12,627 nucleotides of DNA from an uncultured Eubacteriales bacterium (lineage in GTDB: Bacteria > Bacillota > Clostridia > Oscillospirales > Acutalibacteraceae), in the NCBI GenBank assembly GCA_934445015.1, contig CAKSDJ010000040.1:1-12627 (forward strand), written 5' to 3'. The position numbers and the translations under genes were made by a program. The notes beneath the pieces are model-generated. The model did no database searches, was not told the origin of the DNA, and worked only from the letters and a program-made list of their open reading frames with translations. Shown one piece after another: positions 1 through 8,233 of this stretch; within the stretch, counting starts at the first letter, position 1, and each line of letters begins with the position of its first letter.

Positions 1-1094
<1,094 letters not shown>

Positions 1095-1138
1095 AACAGG
1101 TTTATACCGCAGGGTTAAAAAATGAAAGGATAAAGAAT

Positions 1139-2317
1139 ATGAGGGTTGATTATTCGGATATCAAATTTAAAAACAACGGCAAATTAAAGCTTTTGATAAT
1201 TGTTGGCACCCGCCCCGAAATCATAAGGCTTTCTGCGGTCATAAATAAATGCCGAAACTATTTTGATTGTATTTTGGCACACACAGGTCAAAATTATGAT
1301 TATAACCTTAACGGTGTGTTTTTCAGGGACCTTAAACTTGACGATCCGGAGGTATATATGGACTCTGTCGGCGATGACCTCGGTGCTACGGTAGGCAACA
1401 TAATCAACTGTTCGTATAAACTTATGCGGCAAATAAATCCGGATGCGTTGTTGGTACTCGGTGATACAAACTCATGCCTTTCGGCAATTCCGGCAAAGCG
1501 TCTTCATATTCCGGTGTTTCATATGGAAGCCGGCAACCGTTGTAAAGATGAATGCCTGCCGGAGGAGACCAATCGCCGCATAGTGGATATAATATCCGAC
1601 GTTAATATGGCATATTCCGAACATGCACGCCGCTATCTTGCAGAATGCGGATTGCCGAAAGAGAGGACTTATGTCACAGGTTCGCCGATGGCAGAGGTTT
1701 TGCACCAAAACTTAGATGAAATAAAGCAATCGGATATATTGACTAAACTTAACCTGAAATCTAAAAGTTATATTTTATTGTCGGCACACAGAGAAGAAAA
1801 CATCGATACCGAAAAAAACTTTTTCTCTTTGTTTACAGCCATAAACAAACTTGCTGAAAAATATGATATGCCTATACTGTACTCCTGCCATCCCCGTTCT
1901 AAAAAGCGACTTGAAGAATCGGAATTTAAACTTGATGACAGGGTTATTAAACACGAGCCGCTCGGTTTTCACGATTACAATAAACTTCAGATGAGCGCAT
2001 TTTGCGTTGTTTCCGATTCTGGTACATTGCCTGAAGAAAGCAGTTTTTTCACAAGCGTAGGCAATCCGTTCCCCGCTGTGTGTATAAGAACTTCAACCGA
2101 GCGCCCTGAGGCGCTTGATAAGGCGTGCTTTGTTCTTGCCGGAATTGATGAAAAAAGCCTTATTCAGGCGGTTGACACTGCTGTTAATATGAATATCAAC
2201 GGCGATCTCGGTATACCGGTACCCGATTATACAGATGAAAATGTTTCTGTAAAAGTTGTAAAGATAATTCAGTCTTATACTGAAATTGTTAACAAAACAG
2301 TTTGGAGAAAATCATAA
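1139..2317 (+). CDS. UDP-N-acetylglucosamine 2-epimerase family, FnlC/CapG/WbjD type (UDP-L-FucNAc synthesis)
   Basis: A cytoplasmic, non-hydrolysing sugar-nucleotide 2-epimerase of 392 residues. The particular branch (FnlC, Cap5G/CapG, WbjD) inverts C2 of UDP-2-acetamido-2,6-dideoxy-L-talose to give UDP-N-acetyl-L-fucosamine, a precursor of capsules and O-antigens. Visible signatures are VGTRPEIIRLS near residue 22, HTGQNYDY near 48, LGDTNSCLS with Asp109, HMEAGNR with Glu130, PEETNRRIVD with Glu142/143, SAHREEN with His217, and SDSGTLPEESS followed by IRTSTERPEALDK. These acidic and His residues align with catalytic residues of WecB-type epimerases. The TNSCL, NYDY and TSTERPEALDK features favour the FucNAc branch over plain WecB/MnaA. 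A GAAAGGA site precedes the ATG. The partner enzymes (FnlA/CapE and FnlB/CapF) are not in the window and would be expected upstream. A bidirectional terminator follows. Confidence 0.88.
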   Translation: MRVDYSDIKFKNNGKLKLLIIVGTRPEIIRLSAVINKCRNYFDCILAHTGQNYDYNLNGVFFRDLKLDDPEVYMDSVGDDLGATVGNIINCSYKLMRQINPDALLVLGDTNSCLSAIPAKRLHIPVFHMEAGNRCKDECLPEETNRRIVDIISDVNMAYSEHARRYLAECGLPKERTYVTGSPMAEVLHQNLDEIKQSDILTKLNLKSKSYILLSAHREENIDTEKNFFSLFTAINKLAEKYDMPILYSCHPRSKKRLEESEFKLDDRVIKHEPLGFHDYNKLQMSAFCVVSDSGTLPEESSFFTSVGNPFPAVCIRTSTERPEALDKACFVLAGIDEKSLIQAVDTAVNMNINGDLGIPVPDYTDENVSVKVVKIIQSYTEIVNKTVWRKS

Positions 2318-2354
2318 ATTTACTATTGTATCAACACGGTACAAAAACAAAATA

Positions 2355-2401
2355 AAAAACATTCATACAAGGCCAAACGGCGCATGTGTATGAATGTTTT
2401 T
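2355..2401. terminator. Bidirectional intrinsic terminator between convergent operons
   Basis: A perfect 15-bp stem pairs 2355-2369 (AAAAACATTCATACA) with 2387-2401 (TGTATGAATGTTTTT). The loop holds a second small GCC/GGC pairing. The stem has A-rich and T-rich ends on both strands, so it can end transcription from the epimerase gene on the plus strand and from pflA on the minus strand. Confidence 0.85.
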
Positions 2402-2406
2402 CCATT

Positions 2407-3114
2407 TTATAAATCAATATACCCGTTAAGCGCGGCCATTTTTTGGTTTGTGGGTTCCGGCAAATTGCCAAAGCGAAATTCAAGCCCTAAGTCGTCATAT
2501 TTTGTCTGACATATCTTGCGAAAAGGCAAAAGTTCTATCTTATCAACCGTAGGGCGGCTTTTTGCAATACTGTTTAACGCTTTTGCATTTTCGGGTGTAT
2601 CGTTAATTGTGGGTATGATTACCTGCCGCAATGTAACGGGTATTTTTTTGCCGTTTAAATACTCCAAAAACGCAATCGGTGCCGACATATCGCAGCCTGT
2701 GTACTTAATATAATCTTCGGCGTTTGTGTATTTAATGTCAAGCAATACCCTGTCGGTCACATTGAGCAGGCCTTTAACTTTTTTATCCAAAATACTGCCC
2801 GACGTGTCAAGGCAAGTGTTTATGCCGTTTTGCCTGCACAGTTTAAAAATTTCGCAAACAAAATCTGCCTGCAGCAGCGGCTCGCCGCCCGAAACCGTTA
2901 TGCCGCCCGTATCACCGAAATATTCTTTATAGCGCACCGCTTTATCCGCTATTTGCTGCGGTGTAAAAACGGTGCCGCCGTCGGTGTTCCAGGTGTCGGG
3001 ATTATGGCAACAGGCGCAACGCAGATTGCACCCCTGCACAAACACAACAAACCGTACGCCCGGTCCGTCTACAGTGCCGAGAGTTTGTATTGAATGTACC
3101 CTGCCCGTTATCAT
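2407..3114 (-). CDS. pflA: Pyruvate formate-lyase activating enzyme (radical SAM)
   Basis: A cytoplasmic radical S-adenosylmethionine enzyme of 235 residues that installs the glycyl radical on pyruvate formate-lyase. The [4Fe-4S] motif CxxxCxxC is visible as CNLRCACC (Cys29, Cys33, Cys36), followed by HNPDTW as in other PflA proteins. An extra Cys35 sits inside the motif. The SAM-binding GGEP motif appears as TVSGGEPLLQ near residue 95. The N-terminal IQTLGTVDGPGVRFVVFVQGC is the usual PflA lead-in, and the length is normal. Its ATG overlaps the stop of pflB by four bases (ATGA, 3111-3114) with no strong ribosome binding site, so it is probably translated by coupling to pflB. It depends on the same promoter and leader as pflB. 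Confidence 0.96.
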   Translation of the reverse strand: MITGRVHSIQTLGTVDGPGVRFVVFVQGCNLRCACCHNPDTWNTDGGTVFTPQQIADKAVRYKEYFGDTGGITVSGGEPLLQADFVCEIFKLCRQNGINTCLDTSGSILDKKVKGLLNVTDRVLLDIKYTNAEDYIKYTGCDMSAPIAFLEYLNGKKIPVTLRQVIIPTINDTPENAKALNSIAKSRPTVDKIELLPFRKICQTKYDDLGLEFRFGNLPEPTNQKMAALNGYIDL

Positions 3115-5342
3115 AACGCCGTGTGGAAAGTGCGGCTTATAACCTCACGCTGCTGTTCGCGTGAGAGTTTGTGAAAATTAACCGCATATCCCGAAACCCG
3201 TATTGTAAGGTTGGGGTAACTTTCGGGGTCCTCATACGCTTTCACAAGTGTTTCGCGGTTAAGCACATTTACGTTTATATGATGTGCATTTTTTGCAAAG
3301 TAGCCGTCTAAAACAGATACAAGGTTGTCCACCTGTTCGGTTTCGGTTTTGCCGAGCGCTTCGGGAGTTATTGAAAACGTGTTTGAAATGCCGTCGCGGC
3401 AGTCGTCATAACTCAATTTTGCAACCGAATTAAGTGACGCCAGCGCTCCGTTTTGCTCACGGTTGTGCATAGGGTTTGCACCCGGCGCAAAAGGCGCGCC
3501 TGATTTTCTGCCGTCGGGGGTAGAACTTGTGTTTTTGCCGTACATAACGTTAGAGGTTATGGTAAGCACCGAAAGGGTGTGGGTGGCGCCTCTGTATGCA
3601 GGCGTTTTGCGGAGCTCGGTTATAACACGGTGGGTCAGGTCTTTTGCGATTGAGTCAACACGGTCATCATCATTGCCGTATTTGGGAAAATCGCCGGTGG
3701 TTTCGTAGTCGATTATATAGCCGTTTTCATCCCTTATGGGTTTAACGTTTGCGTATTTTACGGCACTGAGTGAGTCAGCCGCAACCGACAGCCCAGCAAT
3801 ACCAAACGCCATAAGACGCTCAACATCGGTATCGTGCAGAGCCATTTGTATTTTTTCGTAGCAGTACCTGTCGTGCATATAGTGGATTATGTTCATTGTA
3901 TTTACATAAAGACGTGCAAGCCACCGGATGTAATACGCATAACGGTCATACACGGTGTCAAAGTCAAGTTTGTCGCCCGAAACAGGTTCCATTTGCGGAC
4001 CTATGTGTATGCCGCTTTTTGCGTCGTATCCGCCGTTAAGGGCAATATTCAAAAGTTTTGCAAGGTTGCAGCGCGCTCCGAAAAACTGCATCTGCTTGCC
4101 TATTTTCATTGCCGAAACACAGCACGCAATTGCGTAGTCGTCGCCGTATACGGGGCGCATTAAGTCGTCATTTTCATACTGTATTGAGTCGGTATCTTTA
4201 GAAACTTTTGCGCAAAACTTTTTAAACGCTTGCGGCAACTGTTTTGACCAAAGCACCGTAAGGTTAGGTTCGGGTGAAGAACCTAAGGTGTAAAGCGTGT
4301 TGAGTATGCGATAGCTGCCCTTTGTTACAAGCGTTCTGCCGTCTTCGCCCATACCGCCTACGGATTCGGTAATCCACATCGGGTCGCCGCCGAAAAGTTC
4401 GTTGTATTCGGGTGTGCGCAGGTGTCGTGCAATGCGAAGTTTTATAACAAAGTCGTCATAAAGTTCCTGCACCTGCTGTTCTGTCAAAGCGCCGCTTTTA
4501 ATATCGCGCTCGGCATAAATATCAAAAAACGTGCTTACACGTCCAAGCGACATAGCCGCACCGTTTTGTTCTTTAATAGCGGCAAGATACGCAAAATATG
4601 TCCATTGAATTGCCTCGCGTGTGTCTGCGGCAGGCTCGCTTATGTCAAATCCGTATTGTTCGGCCATAGTTTTAAGTTTGCCTAAAAACCGTATTTGTTT
4701 TGCGAGTTCCTCATCGCATCTTATGGTATCATTATCAAAATTTTTTTGAAACAGGGCCTCGCGGTCATTTTTCTTTTCTTCGATAAGTCGGTCAACACCG
4801 TAAAGCGCGACGCGGCGGTAGTCGCCTATTATTCTGCCGCGTCCGTATGCGTCGGGCAGCCCCGTGATAACGTGGCAGCGCCGTGCAAGGCGCATTTCAT
4901 CGGTATATGCCTTGAAAACACCGTCGTTATGCGTGGTGCGAAAACGGAACTGCTGTTCGATTTCGGGTGAAAGTTTATATCCGTATGCCTCGCACGCCTG
5001 ACGCGCCATACGTATGCCGCCGAACGGACTCACACCGCGTTTAAGCGGCTTGTCGGTCTGCATACCTACAATTATTTCATTTTGTTTGTCGATGTATCCC
5101 GGTTCAAAACTTGTAATAGTTAAAACCGTGTCGGTATCTATATCAAGCACTCCGCCCGACTGCCTTTCAAGCGCAAAAAGGTCGTTGACCTTTTTCATAA
5201 GCGAATTTGTACGCGGTGTAGCGTCACTTAAAAATGATGCGTCGCCGGTGTAAGGCGTGTAGTTTGCCTGAATAAAATTGCGAAGATTTATCTCATTTTT
5301 CCAGGCAGTTCCTTTAAAGTCATACCAATTTTTATGTTCCAT
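3111..5342 (-). CDS. pflB: Formate acetyltransferase (pyruvate formate-lyase)
   Basis: This glycyl-radical enzyme converts pyruvate and CoA to acetyl-CoA and formate in anaerobic mixed-acid fermentation. The product is 743 residues from the chosen start. The adjacent catalytic cysteines are seen in AIACCVSAM (Cys407-Cys408, equivalent to E. coli 418/419), and the C-terminal radical loop is RVSGYAV with Gly718. Other family marks include GRGRIIGDYRR and NGAAMSLGR. The frame could extend 13 codons upstream, but the Met at 5342 begins MEHKNWYDFKGTAWK, as PFLs do, and has GGAGG (5348-5352) five bases before it, so it was chosen. It is the first gene of a two-gene operon with pflA. Its promoter, a start-site dyad and a terminator-like leader hairpin lie at 5360-5513. 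Confidence 0.97.
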   Translation of the reverse strand: MEHKNWYDFKGTAWKNEINLRNFIQANYTPYTGDASFLSDATPRTNSLMKKVNDLFALERQSGGVLDIDTDTVLTITSFEPGYIDKQNEIIVGMQTDKPLKRGVSPFGGIRMARQACEAYGYKLSPEIEQQFRFRTTHNDGVFKAYTDEMRLARRCHVITGLPDAYGRGRIIGDYRRVALYGVDRLIEEKKNDREALFQKNFDNDTIRCDEELAKQIRFLGKLKTMAEQYGFDISEPAADTREAIQWTYFAYLAAIKEQNGAAMSLGRVSTFFDIYAERDIKSGALTEQQVQELYDDFVIKLRIARHLRTPEYNELFGGDPMWITESVGGMGEDGRTLVTKGSYRILNTLYTLGSSPEPNLTVLWSKQLPQAFKKFCAKVSKDTDSIQYENDDLMRPVYGDDYAIACCVSAMKIGKQMQFFGARCNLAKLLNIALNGGYDAKSGIHIGPQMEPVSGDKLDFDTVYDRYAYYIRWLARLYVNTMNIIHYMHDRYCYEKIQMALHDTDVERLMAFGIAGLSVAADSLSAVKYANVKPIRDENGYIIDYETTGDFPKYGNDDDRVDSIAKDLTHRVITELRKTPAYRGATHTLSVLTITSNVMYGKNTSSTPDGRKSGAPFAPGANPMHNREQNGALASLNSVAKLSYDDCRDGISNTFSITPEALGKTETEQVDNLVSVLDGYFAKNAHHINVNVLNRETLVKAYEDPESYPNLTIRVSGYAVNFHKLSREQQREVISRTFHTAL

Positions 5343-5359
5343 TTTTTCCTCCGTAATTA

Positions 5360-5414
5360 AACGGTTTATCAAAAAAGGCAAGTCAGTATTTTTAAACCGA
5401 CTTGCCTAACCGTT
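5360..5414 (-). terminator. Terminator-like hairpin inside the pflB leader (attenuator candidate)
   Basis: Read in the pfl direction, AGGCAAGTC (5407-5399) pairs perfectly with GACTTGCCT (5384-5376) and is followed by a run of six T (5376-5371), the form of an intrinsic terminator. It lies downstream of the only strong pfl promoter and about 20 bases before the pflB ribosome binding site. A further 7-bp pairing, AACGGTT (5414-5408) with AACCGTT (5366-5360), can close around the hairpin and T-run. The segment TAAACCG (about 5368-5362) can also pair with CGGTTTA in the hairpin loop. These competing pairings suggest a switch, but no known RNA family was recognised. It could instead be a leftover terminator of the upstream operon. 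Confidence 0.65.
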
Positions 5415-5465
5415 AAAATATTATAGTTTTGTGTTTGCCGGTGCTTTAATTTAAACACTGTCAAT

Positions 5466-5479
5466 TGTAAAGTTTTACA
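5466..5479. promoter_or_regulatory. Operator-like dyad TGTAAA-GT-TTTACA at the pfl start site
   Basis: A 14-bp perfect dyad with 6-bp arms separated by GT. It lies just downstream of the pfl -10 element and covers the expected transcription start near 5478. It resembles the CcpA cre consensus TGWAANCGNTWNCA, except that the central CG is GT, and variant cre sites built on TGTAA/TTACA are described in clostridia. Rex sites (TTGTTAA-N4-TTAACAA) match less well. Repression by either factor is inference. Confidence 0.5.
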
Positions 5480-5484
5480 TAGCG

Positions 5485-5513
5485 ATTATACAATAAAGAG
5501 GTGAACTTGTCAA
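5485..5513 (-). promoter_or_regulatory. Consensus sigma-A promoter of pflBA
   Basis: On the minus strand TTGACA (5513-5508) and TATAAT (5490-5485) are separated by exactly 17 bases, a perfect match to consensus. The predicted start near 5478 gives a leader of about 135 bases before pflB. Confidence 0.85.
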
Positions 5514-5547
5514 TTAAAAACAGTGCAAAATCCTTGTTAAAATAATG

Positions 5548-6174
5548 TCATTTTATATCTGTGCCAAAAACCGCGACTGCGTAGTTTTTTAAGGTGTAGA
5601 AATACAGGTTTTTCTCGATTTTTTCAAGCGATATGCTTTTCAGATCTTTTATGCCTGTTCCTATACATTTAAAATAAGCTTCTTTTGCGGTCCACACTTT
5701 AAAAAACCTTTCAAGCACAGCAGGTTCAAGTTTGTCGGGTATGGCATTTAAGTTTGCGGCTTTGCCCAAAACATAATCCATATCGCTTTTTGTGCATACG
5801 CGGTTTAAAATTTCGGGCTGCACAGACCGTATAAATTCAACGTCGACTCCTATCGGCGCGCTTTTGCCGAGCGCGCAAACAACAATGCCGTTTGAATGGC
5901 TTATGCTGAAATCGGCACAGCCTGCCGCATAGGGCTTGCCGTAAGAAGTAGTTTTAAAAACTATTTTTTCAGCGTCGATATTGTGGTGTTCGGCAAGCGT
6001 TTTTCGCGCAAGCATTTCGCCTGCAACCGTTTGACGGCGCACTTTCAGACTTTTTGCCTTGCTTATGCGCTCACGCCTTTCGGGGCTCATAACGCAAACG
6101 CAATCGTCGTATTCTTTTTCGGTGAAGTCGCGTAAAAAAAGATGTTTAAGTATAATGTTTTCGTTCAGAGCCAT
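5548..6174 (-). CDS. 4'-phosphopantetheinyl transferase, Sfp superfamily
   Basis: A 208-residue enzyme that moves the 4'-phosphopantetheine arm of coenzyme A onto carrier-protein serines (ACP, or PCP domains if present). Sfp-type motifs are visible: YGKPYAAGCADFSISHS (residues 78-94), GVDVE with Mg-binding Asp111 and Glu113, and WTAKEAYFK at 161-169 with Glu165 and Lys169. The frame runs 15 codons further upstream to a TTG overlapping the end of the previous gene. The ATG at 6174 has GGAG seven bases ahead and begins MALNENIIL, so it was preferred. It sits 41 bases after the DUF4097 gene with no terminator between, so it is probably the last gene of the padR operon. No polyketide or peptide synthetase is in the window, and its carrier-protein partner is unknown. 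Confidence 0.85.
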   Translation of the reverse strand: MALNENIILKHLFLRDFTEKEYDDCVCVMSPERRERISKAKSLKVRRQTVAGEMLARKTLAEHHNIDAEKIVFKTTSYGKPYAAGCADFSISHSNGIVVCALGKSAPIGVDVEFIRSVQPEILNRVCTKSDMDYVLGKAANLNAIPDKLEPAVLERFFKVWTAKEAYFKCIGTGIKDLKSISLEKIEKNLYFYTLKNYAVAVFGTDIK

Positions 6175-6215
6175 AGTTATCTCCGTAAAATAATAATGTG
6201 CGCGCCAAATAAAAA

Positions 6216-7127
6216 TCAATCGGTTTTTATGATTATGTCACCGGTTGTTGTAGTTATTTCGGCTTTGCCGCCCGAATTGTTCTGAGGCACGCTGACCGCA
6301 CCCGTATTCGTTTTTACGTTAAAGTTTTTTGCGGTGAGCAATTTTCCGTTAACGTCGCCCGTGGTGGTTTTAATAAACAGTTCGCCGCAGTCGCAACCGT
6401 TAAAAGTTACGTCTCCGGTGCTTCTCTCGGCAGAAAACTTTTCGGTGCAAATAACATTTCTGAGTGTTATATCGCCGGTAGTACCCTTTAAAATCAGATT
6501 TTCACAGTTTACGTTATATATATCCGTGTTTCCGGTTGAAGTTTTTAAATCAAAAACTTTTGCCGTTACATTTTCTATATTCATATTACCTGTGCTTAAT
6601 TCTATTTTTGCCGTATCGGCGGCGGATGCGCTGCAAGCAACATTGCCCGTACTTGCCGAAATATTTATGTTTTCAAATTTAAAATTTTTCGGAATATCTA
6701 TGTTTCCGGTGCTGCCTTTTATAAACAGCGAATTGTATTCGGTCTGCGGTAAATAAACCGTTATTTTAGGGCTGTCAAAATCAATGTTTATGTAATAGCC
6801 GTACCATTTTTCGGCGTCATCGGCGGTTTCTTTTATTACAAGGGTCTCATTTTCAACAACTGCGGTGTATTGCGGATTTTTTGATTGGTAAAATTCCACC
6901 GTGCATTTTTCGCCGTTTGCCGGAACAAGAAAAATATCCGCCGTATTGGTTTTTAAAGATAAATCCTTAAACGTTTCGGTTATTTCGCAGATTTGCGTTT
7001 CATACTTTTCGGTGCAGAGTTTTTTGAAATCGCGGTTGCAAAAAATCATAACACCGGTTAAAATAACCGTTCCTGCCGCTATAAGCGCCGCTGCCGTTAT
7101 AAGCCATATTCTTGTCGATTTACGCAT
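6216..7127 (-). CDS. DUF4097-family membrane-anchored beta-repeat protein
   Basis: A 303-residue protein with a short basic N-terminus, one membrane segment at about residues 8-30 (LITAAALIAAGTVILTGVMI), and a long outside domain. From about residue 135 the outside domain consists of nine repeats centred on [S/T]-T-G-[N/D/A]: GSTGNID, ASTGNVA, LSTGNMN, TSTGNTD, GTTGDIT, RSTGDVT, TTTGDVN, TNTGAVS and TTTGDII. Repeats are spaced about 17-22 residues apart, as expected for the stacked beta-helix of DUF4097/LiaG-like proteins. Its ATG overlaps the end of the DUF1700 gene by eight bases, and GAGGG precedes it. Members of this family usually travel with DUF1700 and PadR genes and are thought to act at the cell envelope, but no biochemical role is established. 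Confidence 0.85.
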   Translation of the reverse strand: MRKSTRIWLITAAALIAAGTVILTGVMIFCNRDFKKLCTEKYETQICEITETFKDLSLKTNTADIFLVPANGEKCTVEFYQSKNPQYTAVVENETLVIKETADDAEKWYGYYINIDFDSPKITVYLPQTEYNSLFIKGSTGNIDIPKNFKFENINISASTGNVACSASAADTAKIELSTGNMNIENVTAKVFDLKTSTGNTDIYNVNCENLILKGTTGDITLRNVICTEKFSAERSTGDVTFNGCDCGELFIKTTTGDVNGKLLTAKNFNVKTNTGAVSVPQNNSGGKAEITTTTGDIIIKTD

Positions 7128-7725
7128 TATGTTCCCTCTTTCCTACAAACATAAATTTTATCGAAAGCGCAATTTTTTTGGTTAAAATCAAAACGCCTTT
7201 TGTTGCGGCTTTAAAGCCGAAAAACAAAAGTATGCAAAGTCCGGCAAATATAAATCCGGTGCCTGCCGCGGCAAGGCCAGTATGCAAACTTTTGAAAATC
7301 GCAAGCCAAATGCCGCCGGCTACGCAGCTTATTGCAGATGCCGCAAACGCCGCTTCGGTTGCCCAAAGCGTGATAACTGTCGCCCATATTACAATGTATA
7401 TCGAAAATATTACGGCAACTGCGGCAATAAGCAGCGGCAGCCACACGGGTGAACCTAAAATTAAAAGTATTATCTCCCAGACTTTTATTGCCCGATTAGG
7501 TTTTATTTTTTCTTTTACAAGTTTAGAAAGCGGTATATCGGACACCGTTTGAGAAACGATTTCGTCAACCGAACCTATTTTAGCGATTATTTCTTCTTCG
7601 GATAACCCGTCCTCTTTTTGGTCGTCTATCATTTCACCGTAAAATGTGAGCCGCTCGTCGATCTCATTTTCGGGCAATCCCGAAAGCGCGTCTTTTAATT
7701 CAGCTAAAAATTCCTGCTTATTCAT
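7120..7725 (-). CDS. DUF1700 family membrane protein with HAAS-type N-terminal domain
   Basis: A 201-residue protein. The soluble N-terminal part (about residues 1-70, MNKQEFLAELKDALSGLP and EEEIIAKIGSVDEIV) is the HAAS/DUF1700 helical signature. About four hydrophobic segments follow between residues 80 and 185, then a basic tail. Two ATGs are possible, at 7734 and 7725. The upper one touches the AGGAGG site, while the lower one lies nine bases from it and begins MNKQEF, so 7725 was chosen. The start overlaps the end of padR by eight bases, so the two are probably co-translated. In related operons this protein is thought to work with the PadR repressor and the DUF4097 protein in an envelope response. 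Function is unproven. Confidence 0.85.
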   Translation of the reverse strand: MNKQEFLAELKDALSGLPENEIDERLTFYGEMIDDQKEDGLSEEEIIAKIGSVDEIVSQTVSDIPLSKLVKEKIKPNRAIKVWEIILLILGSPVWLPLLIAAVAVIFSIYIVIWATVITLWATEAAFAASAISCVAGGIWLAIFKSLHTGLAAAGTGFIFAGLCILLFFGFKAATKGVLILTKKIALSIKFMFVGKREHNA

Positions 7726-8038
7726 TGGTGGCATCCTCCTTAGTTACAAAATTGTAAATCGAAATAATTTCATTCCATTCATCTTTAAAATTTTCAATGC
7801 GTTTAAGCCCGTTTGAAGTAATGTGATAGTATTTTCTCAGTCTGCCGTCGTGCTCGGCGGTGCGGACCGTAAGCATATCCGCCGCCTCCAATCGCTTTAA
7901 AATCGTGTATAACGTAGACTCCGACAGTTCAATATACGGCTTCATATCTTTGATTATTTTATACCCGTATGAATCTTCGCTTTTTATTGCAGCCAGCACA
8001 CATACATCCAAAAGGCCTCTTTTAAGTTGAATATCCAC
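7718..8038 (-). CDS. PadR family transcriptional regulator
   Basis: A 106-residue winged-helix DNA-binding protein of the short PadR type. The typical pattern is clear: LKRGLLDVCVLAAI near the start, SYGYKIIKDM, the recognition region SESTLYTILKRLEAADML, then the wing RLRKYYHITSNGLKRI. The start is a GTG at 8038 with GGAGG six bases upstream. It is the first gene of the DUF1700, DUF4097 and phosphopantetheinyl transferase operon. A dyad overlapping its own -10 element implies that it represses itself. The inducing signal is unknown, though many members respond to envelope-active or aromatic compounds. Confidence 0.92.
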   Translation of the reverse strand: MDIQLKRGLLDVCVLAAIKSEDSYGYKIIKDMKPYIELSESTLYTILKRLEAADMLTVRTAEHDGRLRKYYHITSNGLKRIENFKDEWNEIISIYNFVTKEDATNE

Positions 8039-8057
8039 AGTATACCTCCTTTAACGT

Positions 8058-8091
8058 AATACATCGTAACACGAAGTATTGTAAATGTCAA
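8058..8091 (-). promoter_or_regulatory. padR promoter with overlapping dyad operator
   Basis: On the minus strand TTGACA (8091-8086) and TACGAT (8068-8063) are 17 bases apart. A dyad with 9-bp arms and one mismatch (8058-8066 and 8072-8080, arms ATACATCG and CGAAGTAT at the core, 5-base centre) covers the -10 element and most of the spacer. A PadR dimer bound there would block transcription, and autoregulation is the usual arrangement in this family. Confidence 0.75.
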
Positions 8092-8184
8092 GCGTTTTTT
8101 ACATGAGTTTTCTCATTTTTGTAAAATCGTGAATTTTTACAGGTGTTGTGGGTTCGGTTTTTGCGGTGCCACACATATAAATAT

Positions 8185-8220
8185 AAAAACGCCGCAGTTT
8201 AAAAGTCTTAAACTGCGTCG
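8185..8220 (-). terminator. Intrinsic terminator of the DtxR-family gene
   Basis: A 13-bp stem with one mismatch (8208-8220 with 8190-8202, core GCAGTTTAA/TTAAACTGC) and a 5-base loop begins 14 bases beyond the stop codon. On the minus strand it is followed by TTTTT and further T/A-rich sequence. Confidence 0.85.
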
Positions 8221-8233
8221 GAAAAAAGATTTT

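Noticed and set aside
3834..4163. Plus-strand open frames opposite pflB
   Set aside because: They are shadows of pflB in other frames and resemble no protein family.
4264..4286. Inverted repeat TTAGGTTC/GAACCTAA inside pflB that resembles half of an iron box
   Set aside because: It encodes conserved pflB residues (LGSSPEPNL), the 7-base centre differs from the feo boxes, and it lies deep in a coding region with no promoter.
5420..5464. Second pfl promoter from another TTGACA (5464-5459) and TATAAT (5425-5420)
   Set aside because: The spacing is about 33 bases, far too long, and neither hexamer has a good partner at 16-18 bases.
5343..5478. ZTP (pfl motif) riboswitch in the pflB leader
   Set aside because: The location is right for this class, but I could not find its conserved core, and the leader before the hairpin is short. 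A covariance-model search would settle it.
8103..8116. Hairpin ATGAG-TTTT-CTCAT followed by T-run on the plus strand
   Set aside because: The stem has only five AT-rich pairs and no plus-strand gene upstream needs a terminator.
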